Under the pieces are notes generated by a model. The model made no database searches, was not told the origin of the DNA, and saw only the letters and a list, made by a program, of their open reading frames with translations. DNA of 16,423 bases, from NCBI GenBank assembly GCA_002315555.1, contig DCHF01000002.1, positions 1 to 16,423 of the forward strand, in the 5' to 3' direction. The translations under genes and the position numbers were made by a program. Source of the stretch: Lachnospiraceae bacterium UBA1759. GTDB lineage: Bacteria; Bacillota; Clostridia; Lachnospirales; Lachnospiraceae. Of this stretch, positions 1 to 7,898 are shown piece after piece (the first letter of the stretch is position 1; the number at the start of each line of letters is the position of its first letter).

Positions 1-2960
1 ATTTCCGTCTGGCTTCCGGTCACATTATAGGATGCGCCCTCTCCGGATACAAACCCGTCACCTGTTACAGTGACTTCCGGATTTGTCAGAGGAGTTCCGT
101 CATAGACTTTTGTGGCAGACCCTGATGTCAGGGTCACTTCCGCCGGGGTCACTGTCAGTGTGCATTCGCAGGTCGCCGTGATATATCCCGTATTTTCCGC
201 CTTTACATAAACTTTCAGTTCGCCGGCATCCTTAATTTCCGGAACAGTAGTTTCCCAGTTCGTGCCATCCGTCGAATACTCAAGGGTCGTGCCGCTCTTG
301 ACAGAAGGTACCGCTTCCGGAGAATGAGACTGCCCGTCGTAAACACCGCTGTAATCCTCACAGGTAACAGACATTATCCTGCCGTTCAGAATACGCTTTG
401 CTCCGTCCTGGCTTTCATAATTGATTAAATAGTTTTCATATCCTTCCAGAGATGTAATGGGGGCATTTGCTGTTGAAAGAACACCGTTTGCGAAATCCCT
501 TACATAATCAACAACTACTTTTGAAGTATAACCGGCTGTTCCGTAATTATTATGACGTACAGCGCCCTTGAACATTGCAAAACCATCGCCGAAATTGGCC
601 ATGCAATCTGTCATCGCCACCTTGTATGTCTTTTCAGGATCCAGGTCTTCGTACTTTCCTTCTGCTGCGTTGAATACTCTGACTCCGTTCACACGGTATG
701 CCCCTGTCGGAGGTCCGGTCCAGATACCACCAGAAACCTGTACCGTCGATGTTATTCCCGTATCGATAGCATACGTGATTCCTGCCGTGTGTAAAAATCT
801 GCCATTCTTTGAAGGCGTATCTTTTGCACCATACTCAAGCGCGTCCAGCAGCTGCTGTCCTGTGATCTCAGCTACACAGATCGTATTGATAAACGGAACG
901 ACTGCCCTCAGCTGACCTTCAGAAACATCACCGGTCGGGATGGCTACTCTTATAGCACCTCCGTATACGATCGCCGCATCACAGCCGACAAGAACACCGT
1001 TACTGTCTTCTTCCGTATTTGCATAATAGAGACAGGCATCTGTAACCAGATCTGCAAGATTGTTCGCTTTTACACGCTGAACACCGCTTGATGCGTCAAA
1101 CACGATCTGATTGCTGCAGACCTTTTCCGCCCTCTTATCATCGATTTCGCTGATCCATTCCTTTTCATCCGCGGAAAGGTCCGCATCGGGCGTTACCTCA
1201 CTGTAAACACCGTCAGCTGCTGAAAGCAGATTGAAGCTGACAGCTCCGGATCCGCTGATCTCAATTCTTCCGATGCGGTTCATGCCCGTTTGCTCTGTCT
1301 TTGAAGAGGCTTCTATTCCGGAAGCCGCCTGCAGCCACGGAACATTCTTACCGTCCCGGTCGCCTACGAGATCCGAACCGGTACCTTTATGAACTGAATG
1401 CGAATGACCGTCAATAAAAGCAGTCAGCCCGGATGAATTCTGGATCACGGTTTTCGCATCAATGCCCAGCGACGCTGCGCCCTGTTCATCTCCAAGATGT
1501 CCGACGGCAATTACGATCGTGGCGCCTGCATCCTCAGCATCCTCGATTGCAGCGTTGAGACAGTCATAGATCTTCTGGCCGGCGGGTGCCTCAGCATCAC
1601 TGATAAAATACTTCTGAGTACCGTCCTCATCCTGGAAATATCCGGGTGCTGTTCCTGTCTGTGTCTCCGGAGTCATAACACCTACAAAAGCGATCTTTTC
1701 TCCGTTTGCTCCTTCAATGATCTTATAGGGTTCCAGTACTGTGTCTCCGGGCTGCGCCGCGCTTCCGTTCAGGAAGTTGCAGGCAATATAAGACAGTGTT
1801 TCGGAACTGTTAACCGTATTCAGAAAGTACTCTGAGCCATAATCAAACTCATGATTTCCGGGAACAGCGATCTCATAGCCTGCATCTTCCATAAATTCAA
1901 GCACAGACTTACCGAAATCTTCGTTTACATAGTTTGTTCCCGAAATATGATCGCCGGCATCGACCGCAATAGCCAGATTGCCTTTCCGGGTCTCATTTTC
2001 GATCAGCGCCTTGACCGTCGCATAGCTCATACCATTTTCCAATGAGGCATTCTGAAAGTTGCCGTGAACATCATTGGTAAAGTAAATGACGGTTGAATGA
2101 AGTTCTTTTGCCGTAACATACTGCTTTTCATAAAGGCCCAGGGGAAATGAGGTGCTGCCGGCATGCTCAATCACTGTTTCAGGAGGATTTATACCATTAT
2201 CCGCCTTCACTAAAACACAGTCCGCAACGGTATTACCTGAAGGCATACCCTGATAACTTTGGCCATAACCAATTCCACATACACCATTTCCGCCGCCGGT
2301 TGCAGTGACTGTTCCGCCGTTGAGGTTGATGTTTTTGCCGGCTCCATTACTTCCTCCGCCGATGCCGGCTGCGCCGGAGCCACCGGTTGCAGTGACCGTT
2401 CCACCGTTGATAGTAATATCCCTTCCGGTTTCGCCTAAACCACCGCCGATGCCGGCTCCGCACGGACCGCCGGTTGCATTGACTGTTCCTCCGTTGATGG
2501 TAATGTATTTCCCGGTATCATAGTTGTCACCGCCGATGCCGGCTGCGTTATTGCCGCCGGTTGCGTTCAATGTGCCGGTTCCCTCTGACTGACCGTATAT
2601 TGTCAGGCTGTAACCTTCATGCGAAACATAAATGCCCGCCATACCTGTCTGTCCGGTCACAGTCAGCGTGAACCCGTCTTCAAGAATCAGTTTGACGTTG
2701 CCGGATACTCTGTATCCCTGCGTAACTGTGATATCACTGTTGACCACATACCAGCCGTCATTGCCGTCATCGCCCCAGGTAAGATCCGAGTCCGTTACGA
2801 CAGTTGCTGATGCGCATGTCTGTGCTTTGCCATCTGCATCAATGTAACTGACATTCGTCGCCGCTGCCGCAAACGCCGTGATCGGATTCACCGGCAATAA
2901 GCCGAGGACCATTACGATACTCAGCAAAACCGATGCGATCCTGCTTTTCCTTTTTCTCAT
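1..2960 (-). CDS. Secreted 5'-nucleotidase/metallophosphatase surface protein (3' end beyond window)
   Basis: A reading frame of 986 codons runs open to the left edge, so the C-terminus is missing. Residues 1-31 form a signal peptide (basic MRKRKSR, hydrophobic core, Ala-rich cleavage region near residue 31). Residues ~124-227 hold four glycine-rich repeats of 29 residues. A calcineurin-like metallophosphatase domain follows with D297-x-H299, D337, N369-H370-E371 and G-H519-S-H521, the usual two-metal site. A 5'-nucleotidase C-terminal domain lies at ~620-800 (Y666-GGAIR and GD792GF). From ~865 there are MBG/Ig-like repeats typical of Gram-positive surface proteins. UshA-type enzymes hydrolyse extracellular nucleotides, and this one is probably wall-attached or secreted; the substrate is inferred. 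A strong CGGAGG site sits about 7 nt before the ATG. The usual Asn-Gly-Gly-Gly loop reads Tyr-Gly-Gly-Ala, which may alter substrate use. Confidence 0.88.
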   Translation of the reverse strand, partial: MRKRKSRIASVLLSIVMVLGLLPVNPITAFAAAATNVSYIDADGKAQTCASATVVTDSDLTWGDDGNDGWYVVNSDITVTQGYRVSGNVKLILEDGFTLTVTGQTGMAGIYVSHEGYSLTIYGQSEGTGTLNATGGNNAAGIGGDNYDTGKYITINGGTVNATGGPCGAGIGGGLGETGRDITINGGTVTATGGSGAAGIGGGSNGAGKNINLNGGTVTATGGGNGVCGIGYGQSYQGMPSGNTVADCVLVKADNGINPPETVIEHAGSTSFPLGLYEKQYVTAKELHSTVIYFTNDVHGNFQNASLENGMSYATVKALIENETRKGNLAIAVDAGDHISGTNYVNEDFGKSVLEFMEDAGYEIAVPGNHEFDYGSEYFLNTVNSSETLSYIACNFLNGSAAQPGDTVLEPYKIIEGANGEKIAFVGVMTPETQTGTAPGYFQDEDGTQKYFISDAEAPAGQKIYDCLNAAIEDAEDAGATIVIAVGHLGDEQGAASLGIDAKTVIQNSSGLTAFIDGHSHSVHKGTGSDLVGDRDGKNVPWLQAASGIEASSKTEQTGMNRIGRIEISGSGAVSFNLLSAADGVYSEVTPDADLSADEKEWISEIDDKRAEKVCSNQIVFDASSGVQRVKANNLADLVTDACLYYANTEEDSNGVLVGCDAAIVYGGAIRVAIPTGDVSEGQLRAVVPFINTICVAEITGQQLLDALEYGAKDTPSKNGRFLHTAGITYAIDTGITSTVQVSGGIWTGPPTGAYRVNGVRVFNAAEGKYEDLDPEKTYKVAMTDCMANFGDGFAMFKGAVRHNNYGTAGYTSKVVVDYVRDFANGVLSTANAPITSLEGYENYLINYESQDGAKRILNGRIMSVTCEDYSGVYDGQSHSPEAVPSVKSGTTLEYSTDGTNWETTVPEIKDAGELKVYVKAENTGYITATCECTLTVTPAEVTLTSGSATKVYDGTPLTNPEVTVTGDGFVSGEGASYNVTGSQTE
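2280..2590 (-). repeat. Four 87-bp in-frame tandem repeats in the surface nucleotidase
   Basis: The segment CCGGTTGCnnTGACnGTTCC (plus-strand reading) recurs starting at 2296, 2383 and 2470, with a diverged copy at 2557, an exact 87-bp spacing. Each unit encodes 29 residues containing an NGGTVxATGG turn and an AGIGGG run. Copy number could change by recombination without losing frame. Confidence 0.85.
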
Positions 2961-3021
2961 TACTATACCTCCGTATTAATAAAGTTACTGGATCAAACCC
3001 AATATGTTCCAATTAAGTATA

Positions 3022-3049
3022 ATAATAGTCCATTTATTTTCTTTGTCAA
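3022..3049 (-). promoter_or_regulatory. Sigma-A-type promoter of the surface nucleotidase gene
   Basis: On the minus strand a perfect TTGACA (3044-3049) is followed after 16 nt by TATTAT (3022-3027). It lies about 62 nt upstream of the ATG at 2960 in AT-rich DNA. A second overlapping TATTAT with a 19-nt spacer is less likely. Confidence 0.7.
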
Positions 3050-3229
3050 CCATTTTAATCGCATTATGTTCTTCTTTATGTCTTTTTTTCTTTGATATAT
3101 CTTATTTGGCGCAATAATCGGCACGTTTCATTTTTTTCGGATGCCCTGCCTGTCGTTTTCCGGTAAATTTAATTTCTTTCCTGCCCCTGCTAAAGGTTTT
3201 CCGATGCTTTTCTCCGGATGCTATGCAAC

Positions 3230-3266
3230 AAAAAAACAGAGCCGCCCCGGAGGGATGCTCTGTTTT
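3230..3266 (-). terminator. Rho-independent terminator after the NhaC-type gene
   Basis: A 10-bp perfect stem (AAAACAGAGC at 3233-3242 paired with GCTCTGTTTT at 3257-3266) encloses a loop with an inner CCC/GGG pairing. Read on the minus strand it ends in a run of seven T. It lies about 100 nt after the antiporter stop codon. The T/A symmetry could make it work both ways. Confidence 0.8.
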
Positions 3267-3367
3267 CAATTATACTGTATCCGGAGGAAAACCCCGGTGG
3301 AGCCTTTTGCAGATTAATCTGTCTGTTTTCAGGCTCTTTTCCGGATCTTCCGGTCCGTCTCAGATCC

Positions 3368-4684
3368 TTACGCGTTCTTTTTGTCAGGAATCAGGAAAAT
3401 GAATACCAGTGAACTGACAAGAAGCAGATAGGGATAGAACAGGTTCGGCATGATGTCAAACGCGGAAACCACAACACCCATCTCTGCGGCTGCGGAAAGC
3501 GCGACCAGCATCTGTGCGCCGTAAGGGATGACGCCCTGGAAGATGCAGGAGAAGGTGTCCAGAATGGAAGCGGCCTTCTTGTTGTCGATGCCGTAGGTCT
3601 CGGACATTTCCTTTGCGATGGGGTTTGCCATAACGATGGCAACGGTGTTGTTTGCGGTAGCGATATCCATCGCACCGACAAGTAATCCCATGCCGAGCTG
3701 TCCGCCCTTCTTTCCCTTGAACACTTTCTTGATGAACTGAAGCAGAGCTTCGAATCCGCCGTACTCACGGATCAGCGCGCAGATCGCGGAAACCAGGATG
3801 GCAACCATCGTGGTCTCAAACATTCCGGCAGCGCCGGAACCCATGGAAGCAAGCAGACTGGTGGCAGAGATGGCTCCGGTTGCCAGCATGATGACAGAAC
3901 CGGTCACGATACCGATCAGCAGGACGATGAATACATTGACACCGATGATGCCCAGTACCAGAACAAGGATGTAGGGGATGATCTGGATAAAGTTATATCC
4001 GGGATTCTCGACTGCAGCGATATTCAGGCTCAGGGACTTCAGGATGATGACGAGAAGTGTCACGATGGCAGCGGGAAGAGCGATCTTGAAGTTCTCGCGG
4101 AACTTGTCTTTCATCTGACATCCCTGACCGTTGCAGGCAGCAATGGTGGTGTCGGAAATGAAGGACAGGTTGTCACCGAACATGGCGCCGCCGACGATCG
4201 CGCCCAGAATGAATGCGGGGCTGACACCGGAAGCATTGGAGATGGCAAGGCCGATGGGGCTGATCAGAGTGATCGTACCGACAGAAGTACCCATCGCCGT
4301 GGAAACGAAGCAGCTGACGACGAACATGACGGCAGCGGCCCATTTGGGATTTACGAAGGAAAGCATGAAGTAAGCAACACTTTCTGCCGCACTTCTTCCG
4401 CAGACACCGACAAAGATGCCGGCCTCAAGGAAGATGAGGATCATCGTCACGATGTTCTTATCGCCGATGCCCTGACCCATAAGTTCCAGCTTCTTATCGA
4501 AGCTGAGTTCCTTATTCTGTACGCATGCGACTAACAGGGCAAGAAGGAAAATGACGACGATGGGAATGCTGTAGAATCCCATGGAGATCTTGAGCACATA
4601 CTCAAACAGGATGCCGAGTCCCAGGTAGAATACCAGGAACACAAGGATCGGCAGGAGCGCGATACCCCTTGCTTCTTTTTTCAT
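3368..4684 (-). CDS. Na+/H+ antiporter, NhaC family
   Basis: A 438-residue integral membrane protein with roughly ten to twelve hydrophobic segments across its length. The NhaC-family signature is clear: a glycine/serine/threonine stretch around residues 129-142 followed by GGAMFGDNLSFISDTT at 165-180, where D171, N172 and D178 are the polar membrane residues likely to handle Na+ and H+. Family members exchange internal Na+ for external H+; some relatives exchange organic acids such as malate/lactate, so the exact substrate is not fixed by sequence. The start ATG has a GGGGGT ribosome binding site about 9 nt upstream. Terminators bound it on both sides, so it is probably transcribed alone from the ~80 nt before it, although I could not pick a convincing promoter there. 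Confidence 0.9.
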   Translation of the reverse strand: MKKEARGIALLPILVFLVFYLGLGILFEYVLKISMGFYSIPIVVIFLLALLVACVQNKELSFDKKLELMGQGIGDKNIVTMILIFLEAGIFVGVCGRSAAESVAYFMLSFVNPKWAAAVMFVVSCFVSTAMGTSVGTITLISPIGLAISNASGVSPAFILGAIVGGAMFGDNLSFISDTTIAACNGQGCQMKDKFRENFKIALPAAIVTLLVIILKSLSLNIAAVENPGYNFIQIIPYILVLVLGIIGVNVFIVLLIGIVTGSVIMLATGAISATSLLASMGSGAAGMFETTMVAILVSAICALIREYGGFEALLQFIKKVFKGKKGGQLGMGLLVGAMDIATANNTVAIVMANPIAKEMSETYGIDNKKAASILDTFSCIFQGVIPYGAQMLVALSAAAEMGVVVSAFDIMPNLFYPYLLLVSSLVFIFLIPDKKNA

Positions 4685-4764
4685 AATAAAATACCCCCAA
4701 TTAATTGTGATATCATGACAATCGCAAAAACTGCCGGCATCGGGTTCCTGCGTTTGTCCGAAAA

Positions 4765-4792
4765 CAGGGCTTCCGGCGACCCGGAAGCCCTG
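4765..4792 (-). terminator. Strong hairpin terminator after the NSS symporter gene
   Basis: A perfect 12-bp GC-rich stem (CAGGGCTTCCGG, 4765-4776; CCGGAAGCCCTG, 4781-4792) with a 4-nt loop. On the minus strand it is followed by TTTTCGG. It separates the symporter gene from the antiporter gene. The 138 nt between it and the symporter stop codon contain nothing I recognise. Confidence 0.8.
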
Positions 4793-4930
4793 TGAGTTCT
4801 TATTCTACAATAAGAATGCCTGTTTCCGCAAGGAGAATTTCCAACCGGGAGCTTACACCGGTCTCACCTGCGGATCCCGTATGAAGAGCCGCTGCAGAAA
4901 CCGTTCCTGCGGAATTCAGCCTTTTGTAAA

Positions 4931-6301
4931 TCAGCCTTCCGGACGGAATGCCCAGCCGTAAGTCTTGAGACCGTAAAGGAATACGAACAGGATGACTGCG
5001 GGAGCGATCACACCGAAGAGGATCTTCATCCACTTTGCGACCTTCAGACCCTTGCCCTGGTTTGCTTCCTCGAGAAATGCCTCCCAGCCCATACCGATCT
5101 TGCCCCAGGTACAGAACAGAAGCATAGCGATGGCACCGAGGGGCTGGCACCACTTCTCAACGATCATGCTCCAGAAATCAAGGAAGCCGTAGCCCTTGCC
5201 GTCCTCTGCGAAATAGAAGGTCTCACGGAAAACACTTCCGCCCAGAGCCATGGGGATGCAGAGGATGATCATGCCGATGCACAGGATCCAGCAGCCTTTC
5301 TTTCTCTCCCAGCCGGTCAGGTCTCTGACCATGGCAAGGATGTTCTCGAATACTGCGAAAACAGTAGACATAGATGCGAAGATCATGAACAGGAAGAACA
5401 GGGTTCCGAGAATGCGGCCGACACCGCCCATGTTGTTGAACAGGGTAGACATCGTCGTGAACAGAAGCTCCGGTCCGGGGATCTGGATTCCGTCGCTGTA
5501 GGAATAAACAACGGGGAAAATGATGAATCCGGCAAGAAGAGCTGCCAGAGTATCAAGTGCAACAACGTTTATGGACTCACCGAGCAGGGAACGTTCCTTG
5601 CCGATGTAGCTGCCGAAGATCGCCATGGATCCCATACCGAGGCTCAGGCTGAAGAAGGACTGGTTCAGTGCCTTGACGAAGGTCATCGGAGTAACAACGG
5701 AGAAGTCGGGCTTCAGATAGAAGGAAAGTCCCTTTGCTGCCCCGGGAAGGGTGCATGCGTAAATTGCAAGACCCACCATCAGGACGAAAAGGCCTACCAT
5801 CATATACTTTGTTACAGCCTCAAGTCCCTTCTGAAGATCGAAGGAAAGAACAAAGAAACCAAGGACTACGACCAGGACCATGAATCCCAGGGAGACCGGG
5901 ATGTTCGCATAGGTCGAAGTGAAGGACAGATCCATGGAATTTCCAAACAGGAACTTGAAAAAATAGAACCAGAGGAAACCGGCGATCGTGGTATAGAACG
6001 CCATAAGGGCGATGTTGCCGAGTAAGCCGAGTTTTCCGAAGAATCCCCACTTCTGACCGGGTTTCTGGAGCTTATCCCACATCTTTACAGGGCTGACCTG
6101 TGCCTTACGGCCGATGGAAAACTCCGCAACCATGACCGGAAGACCGATCAGAGCACAGCAGAGAAGATAAATAAGTACAAATGCACCGCCGCCGCTGATA
6201 CTGGTTCTCCACGGGAAGGTCCATACGTTTCCAAGGCCGATCGCGCAGCCTGCGGAAAGCAGGATAAAACCTAAACGGCTGCCAAGTCTTTCTCTTTCCA
6301 T
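4931..6301 (-). CDS. Sodium-dependent amino-acid transporter, NSS (SNF) family
   Basis: A 456-residue LeuT-fold membrane protein. The first helix carries the family signature: the unwound region GCAIGLGNVWTFPW at residues 18-31, with N25 at the Na+-site position, followed by GGGAFVLIY and the TM2 motif GLPVMVAEFSIGR (53-65). The sixth helix includes NQSFFSLSLGMGS, equivalent to the LeuT substrate-binding break. Length and about 11-12 membrane segments suit a bacterial NSS protein. It imports an amino acid (often tryptophan, tyrosine, methionine or alanine; not predictable here) with Na+. The ATG has AAGGAGAA 7 nt upstream. It lies between its own promoter and a strong terminator, upstream of an Na+/H+ antiporter that could restore the sodium gradient it uses. 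Confidence 0.93.
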   Translation of the reverse strand: MERERLGSRLGFILLSAGCAIGLGNVWTFPWRTSISGGGAFVLIYLLCCALIGLPVMVAEFSIGRKAQVSPVKMWDKLQKPGQKWGFFGKLGLLGNIALMAFYTTIAGFLWFYFFKFLFGNSMDLSFTSTYANIPVSLGFMVLVVVLGFFVLSFDLQKGLEAVTKYMMVGLFVLMVGLAIYACTLPGAAKGLSFYLKPDFSVVTPMTFVKALNQSFFSLSLGMGSMAIFGSYIGKERSLLGESINVVALDTLAALLAGFIIFPVVYSYSDGIQIPGPELLFTTMSTLFNNMGGVGRILGTLFFLFMIFASMSTVFAVFENILAMVRDLTGWERKKGCWILCIGMIILCIPMALGGSVFRETFYFAEDGKGYGFLDFWSMIVEKWCQPLGAIAMLLFCTWGKIGMGWEAFLEEANQGKGLKVAKWMKILFGVIAPAVILFVFLYGLKTYGWAFRPEG

Positions 6302-6372
6302 AAACTTTTCTCCTTAATAAGTGCTACGTGTTAACCCCCCGGAAAACACTTCGCGAATCTAATAACTTCTGT

Positions 6373-6401
6373 ACTTTAACGCTTTTGTGTGCAAAAGTCA
6401 A
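6373..6401 (-). promoter_or_regulatory. Sigma-A-type promoter of the NSS symporter gene
   Basis: On the minus strand TTGACT (6396-6401) is followed after exactly 17 nt by TAAAGT (6373-6378), about 70 nt before the start codon. The -35 box lies only a few bases from a hairpin repeat (6405-6438). Confidence 0.6.
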
Positions 6402-6404
6402 GGC

Positions 6405-6438
6405 TTTTCAGCGGGAGGGACGTTTCTTCCCGCTGAAA
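6405..6438 (+). repeat. GGGACG hairpin repeat, copy A
   Basis: A perfect 8-bp inverted repeat CAGCGGGA (6409-6416)/TCCCGCTG (6428-6435), extended by TTT/AAA outside, encloses the core GGGACGTTTCT. It is the same sequence as copy B in opposite orientation and lies between the M29 peptidase gene and the symporter promoter. Confidence 0.85.
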
Positions 6439-6480
6439 TTGCTGAAACTGAACAGGCGGCCGACCGTATTCTTTCTGTGA

Positions 6481-6512
6481 TTTTCAGCGGGAAGAAACGT
6501 CCCTCCCGCTGA
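6481..6512 (-). repeat. GGGACG hairpin repeat, copy B, abutting the M29 stop codon
   Basis: Inverse of copy A: CAGCGGGA (6485-6492) pairs with TCCCGCTG (6504-6511). It starts two bases after the stop codon of the M29 gene. It may stabilise the mRNA end or act as a weak terminator; it has AAAATC rather than a T-run on the minus strand. Confidence 0.85.
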
Positions 6513-6513
6513 T

Positions 6514-7737
6514 TCAAAATGCCCAGGTACCGTTCCGGAAGATCGGGATGCATCTGCCTTCCGCATCGTAGCCGTCGATGGACAGATCCGCCGTTCCGAT
6601 CATAAAATCCTCATGGATCATGGAATCATTGACCCCGAGTTTATGACACTCTTCCAGTGTCATGTCTTCAAATCCGGCCACGCACTCGGGGAAACCCTCT
6701 CCCAGTGCCAGATGGCAGGCGGCATTCTCATCGTACAGCGTGTTATAGAACAGGATCCCGCAGGCGTCGATGGGCGAACCTGCCGGTACAAAAGCAGTCT
6801 CGCCGAGATAGGCGGCGCCTTCATCCATGCTGATGAGCTTTTTCAGAAGTTCTTCGTTCTTCTCCGCATGGACTTCCACAGCCTTTCCGTTTTCAAAGCG
6901 CACGCTGAAGTTTTCGATCAGCTGCCCCATGAAGGAAAGCGGTTTCGTCGCGTATACGATGCCTTCCGCTTCCCCGCGTTTCGGAGAGGTGAACACTTCT
7001 TCCGAGGGAATATTCGGGTTGTATTCCACGCCGCCAAGCGTCTTTGCGCTGCCTGCCTCAAATCTGCTTTCCGGCATATATCCCACGGTCAGATCCGTGC
7101 CGTTGGACGCCTGATAGCGGATCTTCCGGATGCCGAGGGAATTCAGATAGGCACAGCGCTCATGCAGTTCCTGATTATGCGCTTTCCAGGCGGCTTCCGG
7201 ATCTTCCATCGCCCGGGATGCGGTCAGGATCGCTTCCCAGAGTTTTTCTTCCCTCTGTTTCTTTGTCAGACCGGGGAATACCTTTTTTGCCCAGCCGTCA
7301 CCGGGAACACCGGCGATGCACCACTGATGGATGTTTTCGATCGCGTCACGGTAGGGCTTCGCCACCTTTCTCCTTGCCTGCATGGCATTGGTATATTTCG
7401 GCTGCCGGATACCCGAGAGCGCGTCGGGATCCTGAGACTCCAGGAAGATCCGGCACGGGAGCACATCGACGATGTGCTGAAGCTTCGCCTTTTCCCACTC
7501 CTCCGTCGTCCCCAGTTTCTTCTGTGTCTGCCATCTGGCATCCAGGATCTTCAGAGGATCATACTCCCACTCCACCTGTACCTTCGATGCGCCGGCACGG
7601 TAGCATTCCTCCGCCACCATCCGGACAAATTCCGGCTGATCCAGGCAGGCATACAGCAGTACCTCCTGACCCTTCTGCACATTCACGCCCATGCGGGCAA
7701 TCAGTTTCGCGTAATTCCTTAAAATCGATTTTTTCAT
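6514..7737 (-). CDS. Aminopeptidase, M29 family (AmpS/PepS/aminopeptidase T type)
   Basis: A 407-residue cytoplasmic two-metal aminopeptidase of family M29, the usual length for the family. The N-terminus (KLIARMGVNVQKGQEVLL, residues 11-28) is typical. Candidate metal and catalytic residues fall at the expected spacing: E246/E247 in NIPSEEVFTSP, E313 in LGETAFVPAG, H342 in ACHLALGEGF, and H375 and D377 in MIHEDFMIG. The enzyme removes N-terminal residues from peptides in the cytoplasm, fitting the amino-acid importer downstream and peptidase T nearby. The ATG is preceded by AAAGGAG, which directly touches hairpin copy C. Copy B follows the stop codon, so the gene is bracketed by repeats in opposite orientation. 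It may be co-transcribed with the nagA-like gene 161 nt upstream. Confidence 0.93.
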   Translation of the reverse strand: MKKSILRNYAKLIARMGVNVQKGQEVLLYACLDQPEFVRMVAEECYRAGASKVQVEWEYDPLKILDARWQTQKKLGTTEEWEKAKLQHIVDVLPCRIFLESQDPDALSGIRQPKYTNAMQARRKVAKPYRDAIENIHQWCIAGVPGDGWAKKVFPGLTKKQREEKLWEAILTASRAMEDPEAAWKAHNQELHERCAYLNSLGIRKIRYQASNGTDLTVGYMPESRFEAGSAKTLGGVEYNPNIPSEEVFTSPKRGEAEGIVYATKPLSFMGQLIENFSVRFENGKAVEVHAEKNEELLKKLISMDEGAAYLGETAFVPAGSPIDACGILFYNTLYDENAACHLALGEGFPECVAGFEDMTLEECHKLGVNDSMIHEDFMIGTADLSIDGYDAEGRCIPIFRNGTWAF

Positions 7738-7745
7738 ATGAACTC

Positions 7746-7772
7746 CTTTCAGCGGGAGGGACGTTTCTTCCG
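7746..7772 (+). repeat. GGGACG hairpin repeat, copy C (degenerate right arm)
   Basis: The left arm and core (CAGCGGGAGGGACGTTTCTT, from 7750) match copy A exactly, but the right arm reads CCGGTCG instead of CCCGCTG. On the minus strand the element ends directly against the AAAGGAG ribosome binding site of the M29 gene. Confidence 0.75.
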
Positions 7773-7775
7773 GTC

Positions 7776-7811
7776 GTTTTCGGCGGAGGGGACGTTTCTT
7801 CTGGCTGAAAT
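7776..7811 (+). repeat. GGGACG hairpin repeat, copy D (diverged arms)
   Basis: A second copy lies in tandem with copy C: CGGCGGAG, then the core GGGACGTTTCTT, then CTGGCTGAAATT (7781-7812). Both arms have drifted but the core is intact. It lies in the leader between the nagA-like and M29 genes. Confidence 0.7.
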
Positions 7812-7821
7812 TCTCTTTTCA

Positions 7822-7888
7822 TCGTCAGGGACAGTCACTGACCAATGACTCCGTCGGCGTCAGAGAGCAGTCCCGTGACTTCCGAAAA
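7822..7888 (+). repeat. Long palindromic repeat, intergenic copy E
   Basis: From TCGTCAGGGACAGTCACT to CAGTCCCGTGACTTCCGAAA it matches the two copies inside the dihydrouridine synthase gene, with a diverged middle (GACCAATGACTCCG in place of TCCTCCGACTGCG). Ends GGGACAG and CAGTCCC form an imperfect inverted repeat, and the centre GACTCCG-T-CGGCGTC is nearly palindromic. It begins 10 nt past the stop codon of the nagA-like gene. Confidence 0.8.
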
Positions 7889-7898
7889 ACGCCTCCCG

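Larger units (their letters stand above)
2961..3367. other. 407-nt intergenic region between surface nucleotidase and NhaC genes
   Basis: This gene-free stretch holds the nucleotidase promoter (3022-3049) and leader, and the terminator of the antiporter gene (3230-3266). The remainder is AT-rich with poly-T/poly-A tracts. I see no conserved ORF or RNA gene in it. Confidence 0.6.

Noticed and set aside
568..915. Plus-strand open frames opposite the surface nucleotidase gene (also near 1497-2045 and 2305-2847)
   Set aside because: All lie antisense to a continuous, domain-rich minus-strand frame; the proline-rich readings are shadows of the glycine repeats.
4800..5153. 117-codon minus-strand frame extending past the NSS stop codon
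   Set aside because: Mostly an out-of-frame reading of the NSS gene; the part beyond (4800-4930) has no motif or ribosome site, although a lost gene tail cannot be excluded.
6613..7722. 369-codon open frame on the plus strand opposite the M29 peptidase gene
   Set aside because: It is an antisense shadow caused by the codon bias of the M29 gene; its translation has no coherent domain and the M29 frame has full catalytic motifs and a good ribosome site.
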